Origin: Serendipita indica DSM 11827
Lineage: Eukaryota; Basidiomycota; Agaricomycetes; Sebacinales; Serendipitaceae
Direction of reading: 5' to 3'
Length of the DNA: 64,000 nt
NCBI GenBank assembly: GCA_910890315.1
Contig: CAJVGD010000020.1
Location: 248,001-312,000 of the forward strand
Shown: one piece after another, positions 11,356-23,068 of the stretch
Layout: the number at the start of each line of letters is the position of its first letter
How positions within the stretch are numbered: position 1 is the stretch's first letter
Notes under the pieces: model-generated
What the model saw: only the letters and a program-made list of their open reading frames with translations
What the model was told of the DNA's origin: nothing
Database searches by the model: none
Made by a program: the position numbers and the translations under genes

Positions 11356-12354
11356 GAATAAGTAGCACGTATGGTACCAGGAAATAGTCGGATAATCTCT
11401 GCGGTCAAGCAATCATGGTCAGAGGCGATGGATCTGAAGAAGAGGGAACTCGACGAGTACAATTGGGCGTAGGCGATAATGGCTCTATTCCAAGGGTACG
11501 CTATGATCAGAAGCCTACATCCTGCCGTTTCGTCATTCCGAAATGAGAGAGCCGAACAAGGACGCTGAGCATGCCCATAATTGAGGCGAGGATTCGGCTC
11601 TGGACCGCGCTCAATTGTGGGGTCAGCTATCTACTCTTCGGAGAAATCTAACAGATAGAATGACATGCGGTGCCGTGTTGCCAAAGTACGCACAATTCTT
11701 AATTCATGCCAACGATTGCCGACGATTGGCTTTGGAGGGGGTTTTGCAGTCTTTTACATACGAATGTGCAATAATATTTCTCTATCATCCTTTTGGATAA
11801 TGCTCAGATTTTCTTAGATTTCTTGCAGGTCGGCTCCTTGACCTCCGAACAACGATGGTCGCTTTGCGCGTGTGGATTACTCGCCTTTGACCCGACGTTT
11901 CCCAGTCCAAGTCGCCAACGTTTCTGCGACTGGCTAGAATGTGAACAAATTGTTCCCATTACCATACAACACTCATCTACAAGTTGCTTGGCTCAGTGGC
12001 TCCGCGCATTCCCGCACGTCCTCGTCGCCGAACCCTGACAACAGGGGGTCCTACAGTCCTGAGACACGACAGGTCCCGTGCCCACGTTTCATAGCTACAA
12101 CGGCTATTTACGAATTCGTTGCGGTGTGGGTTCCTGGTTTCTTTTCGCTCGGTGAATCTTGCGCGCAGCCGCCGCCCCTCTGCGTTTCTCAAACGAGAAT
12201 AGTTCGAGAGTTCTTCTTTATAAGCCGAGCTGTAGACGATGTCCGTGCGCATTTTTCCCTTTCTCCGTCGACGCTCGGCCCCAAGCAGTCACACTCTCCC
12301 TTCAAAAAGACACCAATCAGTCTTGCACATACCCTCATAGCCAACCTTTCAGCC
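11356..12354. other. Intergenic, upstream region of the GH45 gene
   Basis: I see no gene here. Short frames such as 11,793-12,038 have no recognisable features. The final 140 bases are CT-rich and carry a TATA-like element. Confidence 0.45.
12219..12224 (+). promoter_or_regulatory. TATA-like element of the GH45 gene
   Basis: TATAAG lies 131 bases upstream of the ATG and is followed by a CT-rich stretch typical of fungal core promoters. The assignment rests on position only. Confidence 0.35.
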
Positions 12355-13377
12355 ATGGTCTCCTTTTCAAAACTCGGTGCTCTTTTCCCTGCGGCATTGT
12401 TCGCACTCCAGGCCAATGCTCAGTCGGGAACCGGTGTGACCACCCGTTACTGGTACGGTTTTGGACATTCCATTTCGTAATATTGGTCACTGAGATTGTT
12501 CTAGGGACTGCTGTAAGCCATCGTGTGCTTGGTCTGGCAAGGCCTCCGTCTCCTCGCCCGTTCGCACCTGCGGCTCGAACCAGCAGGTGCTTGGCCCTGA
12601 CGTCAAGTCGGGCTGCGACGGTGGAAGTGCCTTTACTTGCGCGGACAACCAACCTTGGGCCGTCTCCAACTCACTCGCATATGGTTTCGCTGCCGCCAAT
12701 ATTGCTGGTAGCTCCGAGTCGTCCTGGTGCTGCCAATGCTACCAGCTCACTTTTACGAGTGGCCCAGCGACTGGTAAAGTCATGGTAGTTCAGGTTACAA
12801 ACACTGGTGGTGATCTCGGTAACAACCACTTTGATATCCTCATGCCCGGTGGTGGAGTCGGACTTTTCAACGGGTGCAATGCGCAATACGGATCGTGGAA
12901 TGGTGGTGCACAGTATGGTGGTGTTTCGTCCAAGAGCCAGTGCGCGAACCTCCCCAGCATCGTACAGCCAGGTTGTAACTGGCGCTTCGATTGGTTCTCG
13001 GGAAGCGATAACCCAACCGTCAACTGGCAAGCTGTTCAGTGCCCGAGTGCGCTCACAAATATCTCGGGTTGCAGGCGCAACAGCGAAGCCGGTGGACAAC
13101 CAACCACTGGCAGTGGACAGTCGACGACTTCCAGCCGCTCCTCGTCCTCTTCGTCGAGCCGCTCAAGTTCGACGAGCTCGAGCTCTACTCGCACCTCTTC
13201 GGCCAATGGATCTGGTCAGACTCTCTACGGACAGTACGTCCAGTCTTTTCATCTGATCCTTCTTTTCCTTACTTACTTCTTTCAAGGTGTGGTGGCCAGG
13301 GCTACAATGGACCGACGACATGCGCCTCGGGTACATGCAAGTACTCGAACCAATGGTATTCTCAGTGCCTGCCTTGA
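12355..13377 (+). CDS. GH45 endoglucanase with C-terminal CBM1
   Basis: Three exons (12355-12452, 12505-13233, 13287-13377) give 305 residues. A signal peptide ends at about residue 22 (ALQANA, then QSGTG). The catalytic domain opens with [14 protein letters not shown], the GH45 signature that contains the first catalytic Asp (about residue 34). It also contains [10 protein letters not shown] and [17 protein letters not shown], which carries the second catalytic Asp. A Ser/Thr linker of roughly 40 residues follows. The protein ends in a cellulose-binding CBM1: [15 protein letters not shown], then [16 protein letters not shown], with the expected four cysteines and aromatic residues. The second intron falls exactly at the start of the CBM1, within GQ. 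The enzyme is secreted and cleaves internal beta-1,4-glucan bonds in plant cell walls. Frame closure and motifs make this model firm. Confidence 0.95.
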
Positions 13378-13734
13378 AACACGAACGCGCCATGAGCTTC
13401 ATAACATGCCAACGAGCTCACTTCGTTTATACCCTGTGTGCTCAAAACACTTTTGATGAATCCATCCATTCGTTTCTCGTATTCTGCAGTCGTTTCTAAG
13501 ACTGAGGACGGTGATTGCCTAAGCGACGGACCTTGGATCCCCACCTCCGCCCAGCTATTCTCCAGGGTCACCAGAACCCGCGATAGTGACAATCTGTAAA
13601 ATACCCTGTAATTGATAATATGGTGACCGAAGAAGAAGCAAGGGTCGGTTCGCGGCACAAGCGCCTCTCTACGATTTATTCAACCCTCAAGGGTGTACGT
13701 ATGAGAGTTCGGCCTAGCACCGTATACTCATGCC
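13378..13734. other. Intergenic, no gene seen
   Basis: This is the 3' flank of the GH45 gene and the 5' flank of the next F-box-like gene. No conserved feature was recognised. Confidence 0.45.
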
Positions 13735-15074
13735 ATGCAGAGAATGTCCATCTACCAACCTGACAAGCGAAAGAGCGAAATTGAGCAGCCAGTCTGCCAC
13801 GCTGCGCGACTGCCCAGCGAGCTCCTCATTCTGATCTTCCGTAGCATCGACCGAAAACGCTTCAACGTTAAAATGATTCGTCCCGCTATCCAAGATGACG
13901 TGTTTAACGCGAGTTTGGTCTGCCGCGCGTGGAACAATCCTGCTACACTGGTCTACTATGAACTAGTACAGTTCCGCACGGTCGCCAATGTCTTCAAGTT
14001 TTACCAAGCTCTTCTTGATTACCCTCACCTCCGCTCGCTCGTCAAAGTCATCCTCTTCCCCGCTCGCCTACGCAAACAGTGTCCCCCAAAACTCATGCGC
14101 ACGTTTGTGCAAATCATCCACCTAGTAGACTCGCTAAATGACCTTACTGTCACCACCCGCTTTGTCTCCCATCCGTCCATGCCATCAAACAAGTGGGACA
14201 GCAATAGTCTACATGTTGTCCCGATAGGACCGGGCAAGCACTCGTCTATTCGCCGGATTACACTCTATGGGGATGGTTTGCGCCGCGGAAACCTACCTAG
14301 TGCGCTTGGAACGACATTTTCCAACCTGACATTCCTCGCTTTGAATGGAATTCGCCTCGCCCGCGACGTAGACACGAGCATGATGCCTGTGCTACCCGAG
14401 CTGGCGAGGTTCTACTGTTTTGCTGGAAACGCCGCGTTTAAACTCGATGCGTGGCTCCAGGCCTGCCCCAAATTGAAGCGATACTCTATTTCGAAGATGC
14501 GGATGCCACCGTGGGCGACGGATGAGCCTCCCTTGGGGATCCTCAGGGCAGAAAAGATTACTTCGCTCGAACTGTATTGGATGTATTCGCACAATAATCC
14601 CTGTAGAGGCTCGTGGCTTCTTCGCTGCCCTTCGGTCAAGCGTCTTCAGATCACTTGGGATATCTTCTCTAGCAAAGATGCGCCGCTTCCGACCGCCCTC
14701 GAGCAACTACAACTCACAATACGGACCAAGGACGATCTTTCTATTGATGTCGTGCGAGAACGACTCAAGGACAAGCCCAACTGGGACGAATTCGTCTTCA
14801 TGGCTTCGGATCGACAACAGTGGCACAAGCATAACGAAGAGGAGCTTAAGAAGATCTTCGAAGAAGCCGGGGTACAGATGAAGGTCGATCAAACGGTCAT
14901 TTGGTATCAGAGTGAGTTTGGATGATGTTCAGGGAGACCTATTGACGTCCTTCAGAGGCGACCCGAGAGGCGAAGAAGAAGGAGAATAAGGTCATCGCTC
15001 GTGTAAAACGTGTATTCAAGTCCCCTTCAAAGGAGGACGAAGAGTTGCTTGATTGGGAGTGGGCGAAAACATAG
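13735..15074 (+). CDS. F-box-like protein, WEW-tail clade
   Basis: Two exons (13735-14911 and 14956-15074) with a 44-base intron give 431 residues. The F-box-like region is ARLPSELLILIFRSIDRK, then ASLVCRAWNNPATLVYYELV. The leucine-rich body has the family marks YPHLRSLVKVILFPARL, GKHSSIRRITLYGDG, FSNLTFLALNG and LDAWLQACPKLKRY. The second exon is basic and charged and ends LLDWEWAKT, the tail shared with the 4,190 and 15,226 genes. The Cys-x-Cys motif that precedes this intron in the other two copies is missing here (IWYQS instead). The start is the first ATG; a second Met three residues on is equally possible. It is probably an SCF substrate receptor with unknown target. Confidence 0.8.
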
Positions 15075-15225
15075 GGGTCTGGTTCCATTTTCTTGGGTTG
15101 TCCCTGTTGTAGATTTGTTTCATCTTGTTGGTCCTTGTCCCTGTGGCTTGTAATCGAGTCTGCGGTCACTTCAACTTGCTGGCGTATAGGCCTAGCGGGT
15201 AGACGCTCATTTCCCGCCTCCAGCT

Positions 15226-16797
15226 TTGACGCCTCCGTTTACGTCTTTGTTGGCTGACATGGGCGAGCGACAGATTATGATCACACAAGATATGGAACCG
15301 TCTCATACGACGGTTTCCCATCGTTCAGACTGGCAAATGGCAGTCGTGTCGGACCGCCCAAGGCCAGTCGCGAGGTCGGGCAGTCTTAGGCTACTCTCTT
15401 CACTCAAGCGACGTTCTAAATCGGTACATATTCACAACTATGGCATATGATGTCGCTAATGACTGCCCGTAGCGTCCAATATCTGCCTTAACATCACCCA
15501 TGGCCACTGAACCGGCGCCTGCATCTATCGCTACAAACCTCCCAACAGAGGTCCTTGTCGAGATATTTAGATGCATAGAACGCGTCAAACTCGATCCAAC
15601 CGTCATTCGACCCACCGTAACAGACGGTATTTATACCATGGCTCTGATCTGCAAGAGCTGGTACGGGCCCTTTACAAAAGTGGCATACGAAACCATCGAG
15701 TTTCCACGCGTCGCATGCGTATTTCGGTTTCTCGAAACGCTACAGACAAGCCCTCATCTTCGACCACTAGTCAAGTCGCTCCTCCTACCTGGCCGAGTTG
15801 GCGTCTCGTGCCCCGAGCTGCTGGTCAAAGCATTTGTAAAGATCATTCACCTGGTAGAATCGCTTGAGCACCTGTATACGACATGTCCCTTCCTTATGGA
15901 CCCTAGATTCGCCGGCGAGGGTGCATACACTGGGAACCACCATCTCGTCCCAATCACCCACGGCCGACACAGTCGCCTCAAGTATCTTTTACTCTATTCG
16001 GAGACGACAAAGGCCTCTGTCTTCCCGTCCGCCATTGTACACAACTTTTCGCAGCTCACCTTTCTGTCATTAAACGGTTTCTTCCTACGGGACGACGTGG
16101 ATCCGGACAAGGTACCAGTCCTTGAGAAATTATACAACTTTCACGCTGTCGGAGGGAACGTGATGACCCGGATGGACAAGTGGATTCGAGCTTGCCCAGT
16201 TTTGGGGGAGCTTTACCTCTGCTATACCGAAATCCCCAACTCGACGACCGAAACACCGCCAATTTCTATACTCGAGACAAACAAAATCTTTTGGCTCAGT
16301 CTCACACATATGTTCCCGCATGCGACGCGACCCTATAGTGGATCGTGGCTTGCCCGATGCTCATCTGTGCGTGCTCTTCGCACGACATGGGATCTCTTTT
16401 CAAGCGGGAAAGAGTTTTATCCATCCTATCTTGAGTCGCTTACCCTTGAAGTCGGTCCGAAGGACGGTCTTACGATGGATCCATTCAAAACATATCTCTC
16501 TGCTCGACCTTATGTGGGGAAGTTTGACTTGGTCCGATGTAAGCATGAGAATTGGACACGAAAGCATTCGGAAACGTTGGAGAGGTCATTCAAAGAGGCC
16601 AGTATTCCGTTCCAAATACAGGAGGTCGCCTGTAAATGTGCTCAAAGTGAGTCGAATAGTTCACCTGGACTCATTTCTGACACAAGATAGGTACATCTGA
16701 GTGGAAGGAGCGGAGGATGCTTTTGCCATCACTTTCTATGGCGCATTCACGGCAGGATATTGTGAAGGTGGTCAAGTGGGAGTGGTCACGATTCTGA
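15226..16797 (+). CDS. F-box-like protein, WEW-tail clade
   Basis: Three exons (15226-15423, 15473-16646, 16691-16797) join in frame to 492 residues. Exon 1 encodes a leader ending in RLLSSLKRRSKS, the counterpart of the leader of the 4,190-5,666 gene. Exon 2 holds TNLPTEVLVEIFRCIERV, MALICKSWYGPFTKVAYETI and the leucine-rich body (GRHSRLKYLLLY, FSQLTFLSLNGFFLRDDVD, ACPVLGELYLCYTEIP). It ends at CKCAQ before the phase-1 intron. Exon 3 ends VVKWEWSRF. The two introns are 49 and 44 bases. An ATG at 15,500 would give a shorter protein, but the leader exon is supported by the paralog. The gene lies 151 bases downstream of the previous F-box-like gene on the same strand, a tandem arrangement. Confidence 0.82.
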
Positions 16798-17270
16798 CAA
16801 TTAAATTGAGAGCAGAATAAACGAACTTTCTTACCTTGCGAGACTTGTGTAAGCTCATAGTAATATATAGGATCATGTGGATGCGACTCGTACCTTCTAG
16901 CAGCAGCCAGTTCATCCCGGGAGAGAGCCTTCCGTCCTGACGTGATGCAAACAGAAGTGGCGTTGAACGATTATTCCCTTCGTTCCGGTCAGGATCTTGT
17001 TTCTGTTCCCCAGGTACTAATAATGCAAATATCTGCAAGATTTTCCCCAATATTTGGCCACTTGTCAGAACATGGTCTTCAGTTTGGCCTTGGTCCCAAT
17101 ATCTTTGCTCAAGATGTCGCTTGAGACAACTAAATCGCCGTGAATGGTGAAAGAGATCAATTGGTGGTGTTTGAGTGGTGAAATTGGAAGTATGAGGTGC
17201 GAGCCATTTCACGCGGCGAATTACTGCAGTCTAGGACTCGCGACACAGGTGAAATCGTCTCCAGACTATC
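16798..17270. other. Intergenic, no gene seen
   Basis: Only short unrecognised frames are present, for example on the minus strand at 16,772-17,212, with no family similarity. Confidence 0.45.
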
Positions 17271-17542
17271 TTATAGGCTGGTTATTCGGCAATAGAGCTC
17301 GGATGTGACAGGTGGACACTGCGGCCAAATCCGAAGAGGGAGACGGAGATGTTTGACAAGCGGCCTGAGGTGCGGAAATATCTTCAGAGTGTGATGGAGC
17401 CCTCGAGCTTGCCTGTACGAGCGTAGGTCAATGGTCGTATAGAGCATTCTTGTCGCTGGCATATGCCCAATGAGCTGTTAGCAGCGTTTGTTTTGATATA
17501 CTCACATAGCTTGCATATGAAGGGAAGCGTCTTCCATTCACC
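17271..17542 (-). pseudogene. Truncated F-box-like gene fragment
   Basis: A minus-strand fragment contains the end of the F-box exon (EWKTLPFICKLC), a GTGAGT..CTAACAG intron and the start of the body exon (RMLYTTIDLRSYRQARGL, FPHLRPLVKHLRLPLRI, CPP). Homology stops at a stop codon at 17,271-17,273, and neither the rest of the body nor the first part of the F-box was found. It lies immediately 3' of the 17,880-19,313 copy on the same strand and is probably the remnant of a tandem duplicate. Confidence 0.6.
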
Positions 17543-17879
17543 AGAATCCAGATTTCTATGACGGCAGAAATGATATTCTGATCACCGAGATTCAACAGCG
17601 AACTAAGCGAGCATAAGGTCTATTATCTCCACTGGAAGTCTTTGTATGGGCGATTCTCCGGGCTATTTAGACTGATTAGCGGAAAATTAGCGTGTGGACA
17701 CGCCTAACCTGCGGCAGCACAGAGGAAGCGGCTGTCTGTTTGATATTTTTGTTGATGTATCTTGATTTCCAAGTGCGAGACGAAAGTCCTGAAGCGGGTC
17801 TGGTTCAATTTGTAAGGTCATAAATACTATACTCTATAACATTGGCGCGTAGTCGAGCGGGGCATACAGTATGTTAAAT
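17543..17879. other. Intergenic, no gene seen
   Basis: This is spacer between two F-box-like copies. No feature was recognised. Confidence 0.4.
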
Positions 17880-19313
17880 TCATTCGCATTCACATTCCGG
17901 GGCGCAATCCCATGCCATAATATCATTTTGCCTATCCGCACCATTCGTCCAGAATTCAAACGGCTGCTTCCGTGGTCCATCTATAAAGCTCTCAGTTGTG
18001 TAGATAGCCTACTACTGGACTTACCACTGCAGTTGCAAATCGGAGGCTCAAATACAAAATTTGGCGTTCGCTCCATTGCATAGGAGATAGTCGTCCGACC
18101 CAAATCTCTGTACCAAGCGCGTGAGGGGTGTGCAGATAAGATGAAGCGACCGAGATTTGTATCTCTGTCAAAGTATGTTTTCCAACAACTCAGATCGAGC
18201 CAGTGCCGAGCGATTTCCAGTCGCAATTCCTCTAAATTTGTGGGAAGTAAGTCGGGTGATGAAGAAATAGGTCATCAGAGACACGAAGCTTGCGCAGTGA
18301 TTTGCAAGCGTTGAACCAGGATGAAATGGAGGCTCCCCGCCATTGATGAGCAACACAGTGCATCATTTCCATATATTTAATCCTCCCAGAAGAGACGATA
18401 CGTGGTATGGTAGAAGGCCCCTGCGCTTCGTACATGCCCAGAGTTTGTAGATTTGGGTGAGCGCAGAGCCAATCGTCCAAAAGCAGTAAAGAGTTACGAT
18501 TATAAAATGATATTGTTTCCAGTAATGGTAACGTCGGAAAGACTTTTGGATCGAGTTGTTCGGTGAGGACGACATCGGCCAGAGTAAGCCGCCTGAGGCA
18601 CCGAAAGGCGAGTAATTGATTAGGGAGGCTGATCGCAGGAGGGGTACGCTCTCCTCTCAACTCCAAGTAAACTAAACCTTGGTGACGGTCCGGCGCTATG
18701 GGCAGGGAAAGACAAGCCCGGGCCAAGGTAGCATTTTCCACATGTGTCTGGTTAACCGTTCCAGGGTGTTGAGGGGTTCCTTGAGTATAAATACCGGTGG
18801 TGCTCATCTCTTGCAAGTCCTCGACCAGATGGATGATCTGGCAGAAAAGTTTTTGGACCTCTGGGGGACACCGCACCCTGACACGCATTGGCAGGTGAAG
18901 ACTTTTGATAAGAGGTCGGAGATGAGGATGAATTTGGAGTGTTCGAAGAAATGACAGCGTTTGTTTGTAGGTTCGTATCTCTATTGATGCATACAGCACG
19001 CTGAGAGCTGGACGATACCCTGATAGGAAAGTCAGCGAGTGATCACTTAGATTCTGGGCTTACACTGAGTACAGACATACGGTAGTGAACTCCATGTTTG
19101 CACGTCTGCGTTGCGATGGCGCGATAGATGTACTCTCGTCAAGCGCGCTGGGAGAATGAGCAGTTCAAATATGGTTATGAGAATTTCGACCGGCAGCCTC
19201 TGTGCAATTACTAGATCCTTCTGGTCATGTTGAGTGTCGTCCTTTACGTGATACCGATGGTAACTAACCGATAATGATTGAGGCGCGGACGCCCTCGCCT
19301 CAAAATCTGACAT
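17880..19313 (-). pseudogene. F-box-like gene with one frameshift
   Basis: The exon layout is the same as in the intact neighbour at 19,957-21,394. Exon 1 is 19064-19313 (VIAQRLPVEILITIFELL, then LTRVHLSRHRNAD, then SLPYVCTQ). Exon 2 is 18025-19019 and exon 3 is 17880-17980; both introns are 44 bases. The body reads well (LYASIEIRTYKQTLSFL, LDDWLCAHPNLQTLGMYE) until FLHHPTYFPQI near 18,235. From there the match continues in another frame as LLPTNLEELRLEIARHW, so there is one frameshift. The tail exon ends DIMAWDCAPECECE. It could be a recent pseudogene or a single-base sequence error; everything else is preserved. Confidence 0.75.
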
Positions 19314-19956
19314 AGAAAGTCTTATTACACTCTACTACTGTATTTTTCGACGTTTGAAGCTGGATGCGCCAATGGATAAGACGGAGTAGAGGGCAAAATG
19401 AATGCGGGCAAGGTCGAAGGATGAAGTCGTCCGTTAGGATATAACCTCGTGAATTGCCTGTTCTTGAAATTGATACATTGGAATATTCTTGACGAATAAG
19501 CGTTCGGATTGAGGAGGGAACACCAGGGTCTGAACATAGTCGCGGACCACAATGGTTTTACAGGATTCGTTACGAATTCGCATTACCTTTAGCCAAGTTA
19601 CTTGCGTTGGAAGAAATGTCGTTTCACCACGGAGGTTAAACAATGGACCGAACCAGCATGCTCAATGTCCTGAAGCCTTTGTGCGAGTAGATGCACAATT
19701 TAGAGAGATAAATTAATGATGGCTTGCCTCCTCAACGGAGTCAAGAGGGATAGAATGAGTACCAATATCTGATTTGGTACAGTGGTCTGGCTGGAGGTGC
19801 TACTCTTGATTTGAGCATCTGAATACCAGTGGTGAGTTCTGAGGTTCTATTCAGCACGAGACGAAAATTGTTCATATAGTTCGGGCGAGAGGCTGATTCA
19901 CAAACGGGTAATAGCACATTATCATTAGATTTGTATAATAGTATAGTCCAACGGTT
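19314..19956. other. Intergenic, no gene seen
   Basis: No family similarity strong enough to call was found here, only short frames on both strands. Confidence 0.4.
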
Positions 19957-21394
19957 TTATTCACTCTCACACTCTGGAGCACGATTCCATGACCCAATGG
20001 CATCCTGAATCGTGTTTCCAGGAATCGTCCGGAACCGAGCAGACCGCGACTTTCGTACGTTATCTATGACAGGGTTAATTCTACTAAGTGCCAATTACGT
20101 GACTTACCACTGCAATTACAATTTGGAGGCTCAAACACCACAACTGGCGTGTGCTCCTTTGCATAAGAGATGACACTCTCGCCCAATTCCTTGTACCAGT
20201 TGCGCCTTGGATGCGCAGATAAAATGAAGCGACCGAGATTTGGACCCCTTTCAAAATATCTTTCCCAGCGAGTCATATCAAGCCAGTGCCGAGCAATCTC
20301 TACTCGCAATTCCTCCAGATTGATGGGAACTAGATCTGAATTTTGTAGAAATATGTCATCCGAGACACGTAGTTCGCGCAGTGATGTGCAGGCGTTGAAC
20401 CAGGATGAAATCAATTCTCTATTCCATTGATAAGTGACGCAGTGCATCATCTCCATACGTTTGATTTTGCCGGAAGAGATTAGCCTTGGTATAATAGTAG
20501 GTCCCCGCGCTTCGTACATTCGAAGAGTATGTAACTTTGGATGAGCGCAGAGCCAGTCGTCCAGAAGAAGGATGGGATTGCGATTGGTAAAGGTGATTGC
20601 TTCCAGTAATGGTAGCTTCGGGGTAACCCCCGGATTGAGTCGCTCGGTGAGTGCGATGTTAGCCAGAGTAAGCTGCTTGAGACCCTGAAAGGAGAATAGT
20701 TGAGGAGGGAGACTGACTGAAAGGGTAGTAAGTTCTCCTCTCAGCTCCAAGTACACCAGATCTTGGTGCCGGTCCGGTGCTATGGGCAAAGAAAGACTAG
20801 ATTTTGTCCAGGCGGCTTTGTCGTCCGTCTGGATAAACGTTCCAGGATATTGAAACACAGGTTGCCCGCAGACACCGGTAGCGCTAAGCTCTCGCAAGTC
20901 GTCCACCAAATGAATGATTTGACAGAAAAGTCTGTAGACTTCAAGTGGACACGGAACCCCGACGCGCATTGGAAGATGAAGACCTTTGATCAGTTTCCGA
21001 AGATGAGGGTACGTTTGGAGGGCTCGAAGGAGCGACAATGTCTGCTTATACGTTCGTATCTCTATCGACGCATACAGCACGCTGAGCGCTATGGGATACC
21101 CTGGCGCCACGGTCAGTGAGTGATTGCTTATCTTCTAGGCTTACACTGAGAACAGATATACGGCAACGAAATCCATGTTTCCGCGTCTGCGTTGCGATGG
21201 CGTGATAGATGTACCCTGGTCAAGCGCGGTGGAAGAATGATCATTTCGAAGACTGCAATCAGAATCTCTACAGGAAGCCTCTGGGCAATGACTAGACTCT
21301 TTTGAGAGTCTTTAGCGACATCCATCGCTCTGTTCCCTTGCTGCCTAGGTGGCGACTGTTGAGACGCAGAGGCTTTCGGCTCACAATGGGCCAT
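19957..21394 (-). CDS. F-box-like protein, AWD-tail clade (intact)
   Basis: Three exons (21145-21394, 20108-21100, 19957-20063) with two 44-base introns give 449 residues. Exon 1 encodes SLVIAQRLPVEILIAVFEMI (F-box-like), then LTRVHLSRHRNADAETW and SLPYICSQ. Exon 2 holds the body: VLYASIEIRTYKQTLSLL, YPHLRKLIKGLHLPMRVG, PIAPDRHQDLVYLELRGE, LLLDDWLCAHPKLHTLRMYE and LEELRVEIARHWLD. It ends at the Cys-x-Cys motif NCNCSG. Exon 3 is basic and ends AIGSWNRAPECESE. It is a head-to-tail duplicate of the 17,880-19,313 gene. It probably acts as an SCF substrate receptor; no target can be inferred. Confidence 0.82.
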
Positions 21395-21721
21395 AGTCGG
21401 CGTTTTGCATCCAACTATAGTGTTTCCAGAACCTTTGATGGTTGATGACCGGACGAGGGCGGGAGCAGACTGGGGAACGAGGTGAGTCTGTGTACCCTAG
21501 CCTTGTGGAATTTTATTTTGAGATTTATTTTTCAGACATTAACCGGTGTTAAGGATTTCTCACGCTAGGTTGACCGCAGGCGCCAACCGAATCCCGACCC
21601 GTCTTCTCTTTAGCTGGTTGACCTCCTTCCTCCTCGACAGACGCTCTACGACAGACGTATACGACCACACTCTTTTAGAAACCGCCATTCTTTATCAGAT
21701 CTATCATCCACAACTCTCTCA
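21395..21721. other. Divergent intergenic region
   Basis: This region separates the minus-strand F-box-like gene from the plus-strand zinc-finger gene. The last 35 bases (CTTTATCAGA, then TATCATCC) match the same position upstream of the second zinc-finger gene, so the 5' UTR is part of the duplicated unit. Confidence 0.5.
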
Positions 21722-22890
21722 ATGGACGCATTTTCTATGCAGAGATCGGCCCTAACAAACTGTTCCTACTCTCAAAGGACATCCACCATCAGCTCAGAGC
21801 CCTCTGTTCACATGTGCATTACAAGCTCTCAGCAGAATTCACCTGCTGCAAGTCCCAAGTCGAGGCGACGATACGCTTGGGTCAGGAGCGCCCGCAGGGG
21901 CTCGTTGTACATGGGTGACAACAGGCCAGTCAGTTTCATGTCTCATGATGACGAGACGAAACCTCCGAGTGAATACCAACGCTTACTCACAAACCCACCG
22001 CCAAGGTTACCCAACCATGGGAACCTCCCGGAATCGACAACTCTAGACGAGTATTCTACACATCCCTATAATAGTCCTCACTTCGACGGAAGGGAACGAG
22101 CACGAGCATCTCGTTACCCCGAACAGGCGTCTACGTGTCGAAATTCACTCGAAAAGGAGATTATCGTAAATCCCAAGGATCGACACGCACTAATAACGGC
22201 GATAATCCTCCTCTCCAACAATCAAGAACCGTCAACTTCAGCTAATGGCCAGTTTCTGACCTGGCGTGAGTCGACGATCAAGAACCTGCAGTTGCCCGAG
22301 CCGACTGCACGCGCACTCTACGCACTCGTGACAAACGCATTTACTCCAGTGCAGCTTGTTGCCGCTGGTCAGATCCAGCGATTTCTGAACAATCATCCAG
22401 CCGAACCCATCCCACGCCACTTTATTTCAGAAGAAATTGCGGAAATACACGGAAATCATGGATGGTGTCTCATTGGGAAATGCGGTTTGGCTCGCATCTC
22501 GTTCAAAATTACTCGTCCAACTTCGGCAAGCATCGCCACGGAGAATAGGCTGGAAGAAGATCACTCACGCAAAGACATTCAATCGCTATCTATTCACATC
22601 CGGGATTCTCACTTCAAGCAGACGCCTTTCCCATGTCTTTTATGGTACGTTATGCCGTCATGTTTCACGTCTGTGTCTGACTTTCTGGTAGTCCAGCATC
22701 GTTTGACAGCGAAGGTGAACTCGACAGGCATCTACGGACTCATCCGCTGGGCGATCTTGAGTGTCCAACCTGTGGAGATATCCTCTACAACCACGAATTA
22801 CGACAAAGACACCAGCATTCCAACCATGCAAAGCAAAGCATTGGGGACAGATTCCTTCGTCTTCTCACTAGAGTGGTGCCCCTCAAATAA
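21722..22890 (+). CDS. C2H2 zinc-finger protein A
   Basis: Two exons (21722-22644 and 22692-22890, 47-base intron) give 373 residues. The N-terminal half is Ser/Pro-rich and looks disordered. Residues from about 145 on are conserved with the paralog (WRESTIKNLQLPEPTARAL, NNHPAEPIPRHF, EEIAEIHGNHGWCLIGKCG). Splicing creates a classic C2H2 finger, FPCLLCPASFDSEGEL then DRHLRTH. A second finger follows, ECPTCGDILYNHELRQRH then QHSNH, and an atypical earlier finger may be formed by CLIGKC with HIRDSH. This suggests a nuclear DNA-binding regulator. The gene is a duplicate of 23,938-25,098. The intron near residue 118 of the paralog has no usable counterpart here, and the region reads through as coding sequence. 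Confidence 0.8.
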
Positions 22891-23068
22891 CGAATCCTTA
22901 TGGACGCGTTATGTCCACCTCAAGGCTGCTCATCTGCATTATAACTAATGCCCATGGAATTCGGGCTTATACCCTCACATACATTCATCATCTTGTTATA
23001 CGACACCGTTTGCATTTGTAACCAGGTTCAAGAGACATACCGGATACGAGAGAATCGAAAACCGTCGA

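Noticed and set aside
12159-12788. A 209-codon frame overlapping the start of the GH45 gene
   Set aside because: It conflicts with the GH45 exons, which have catalytic motifs and a signal peptide; the overlapping reading is Arg/Pro-rich and featureless.
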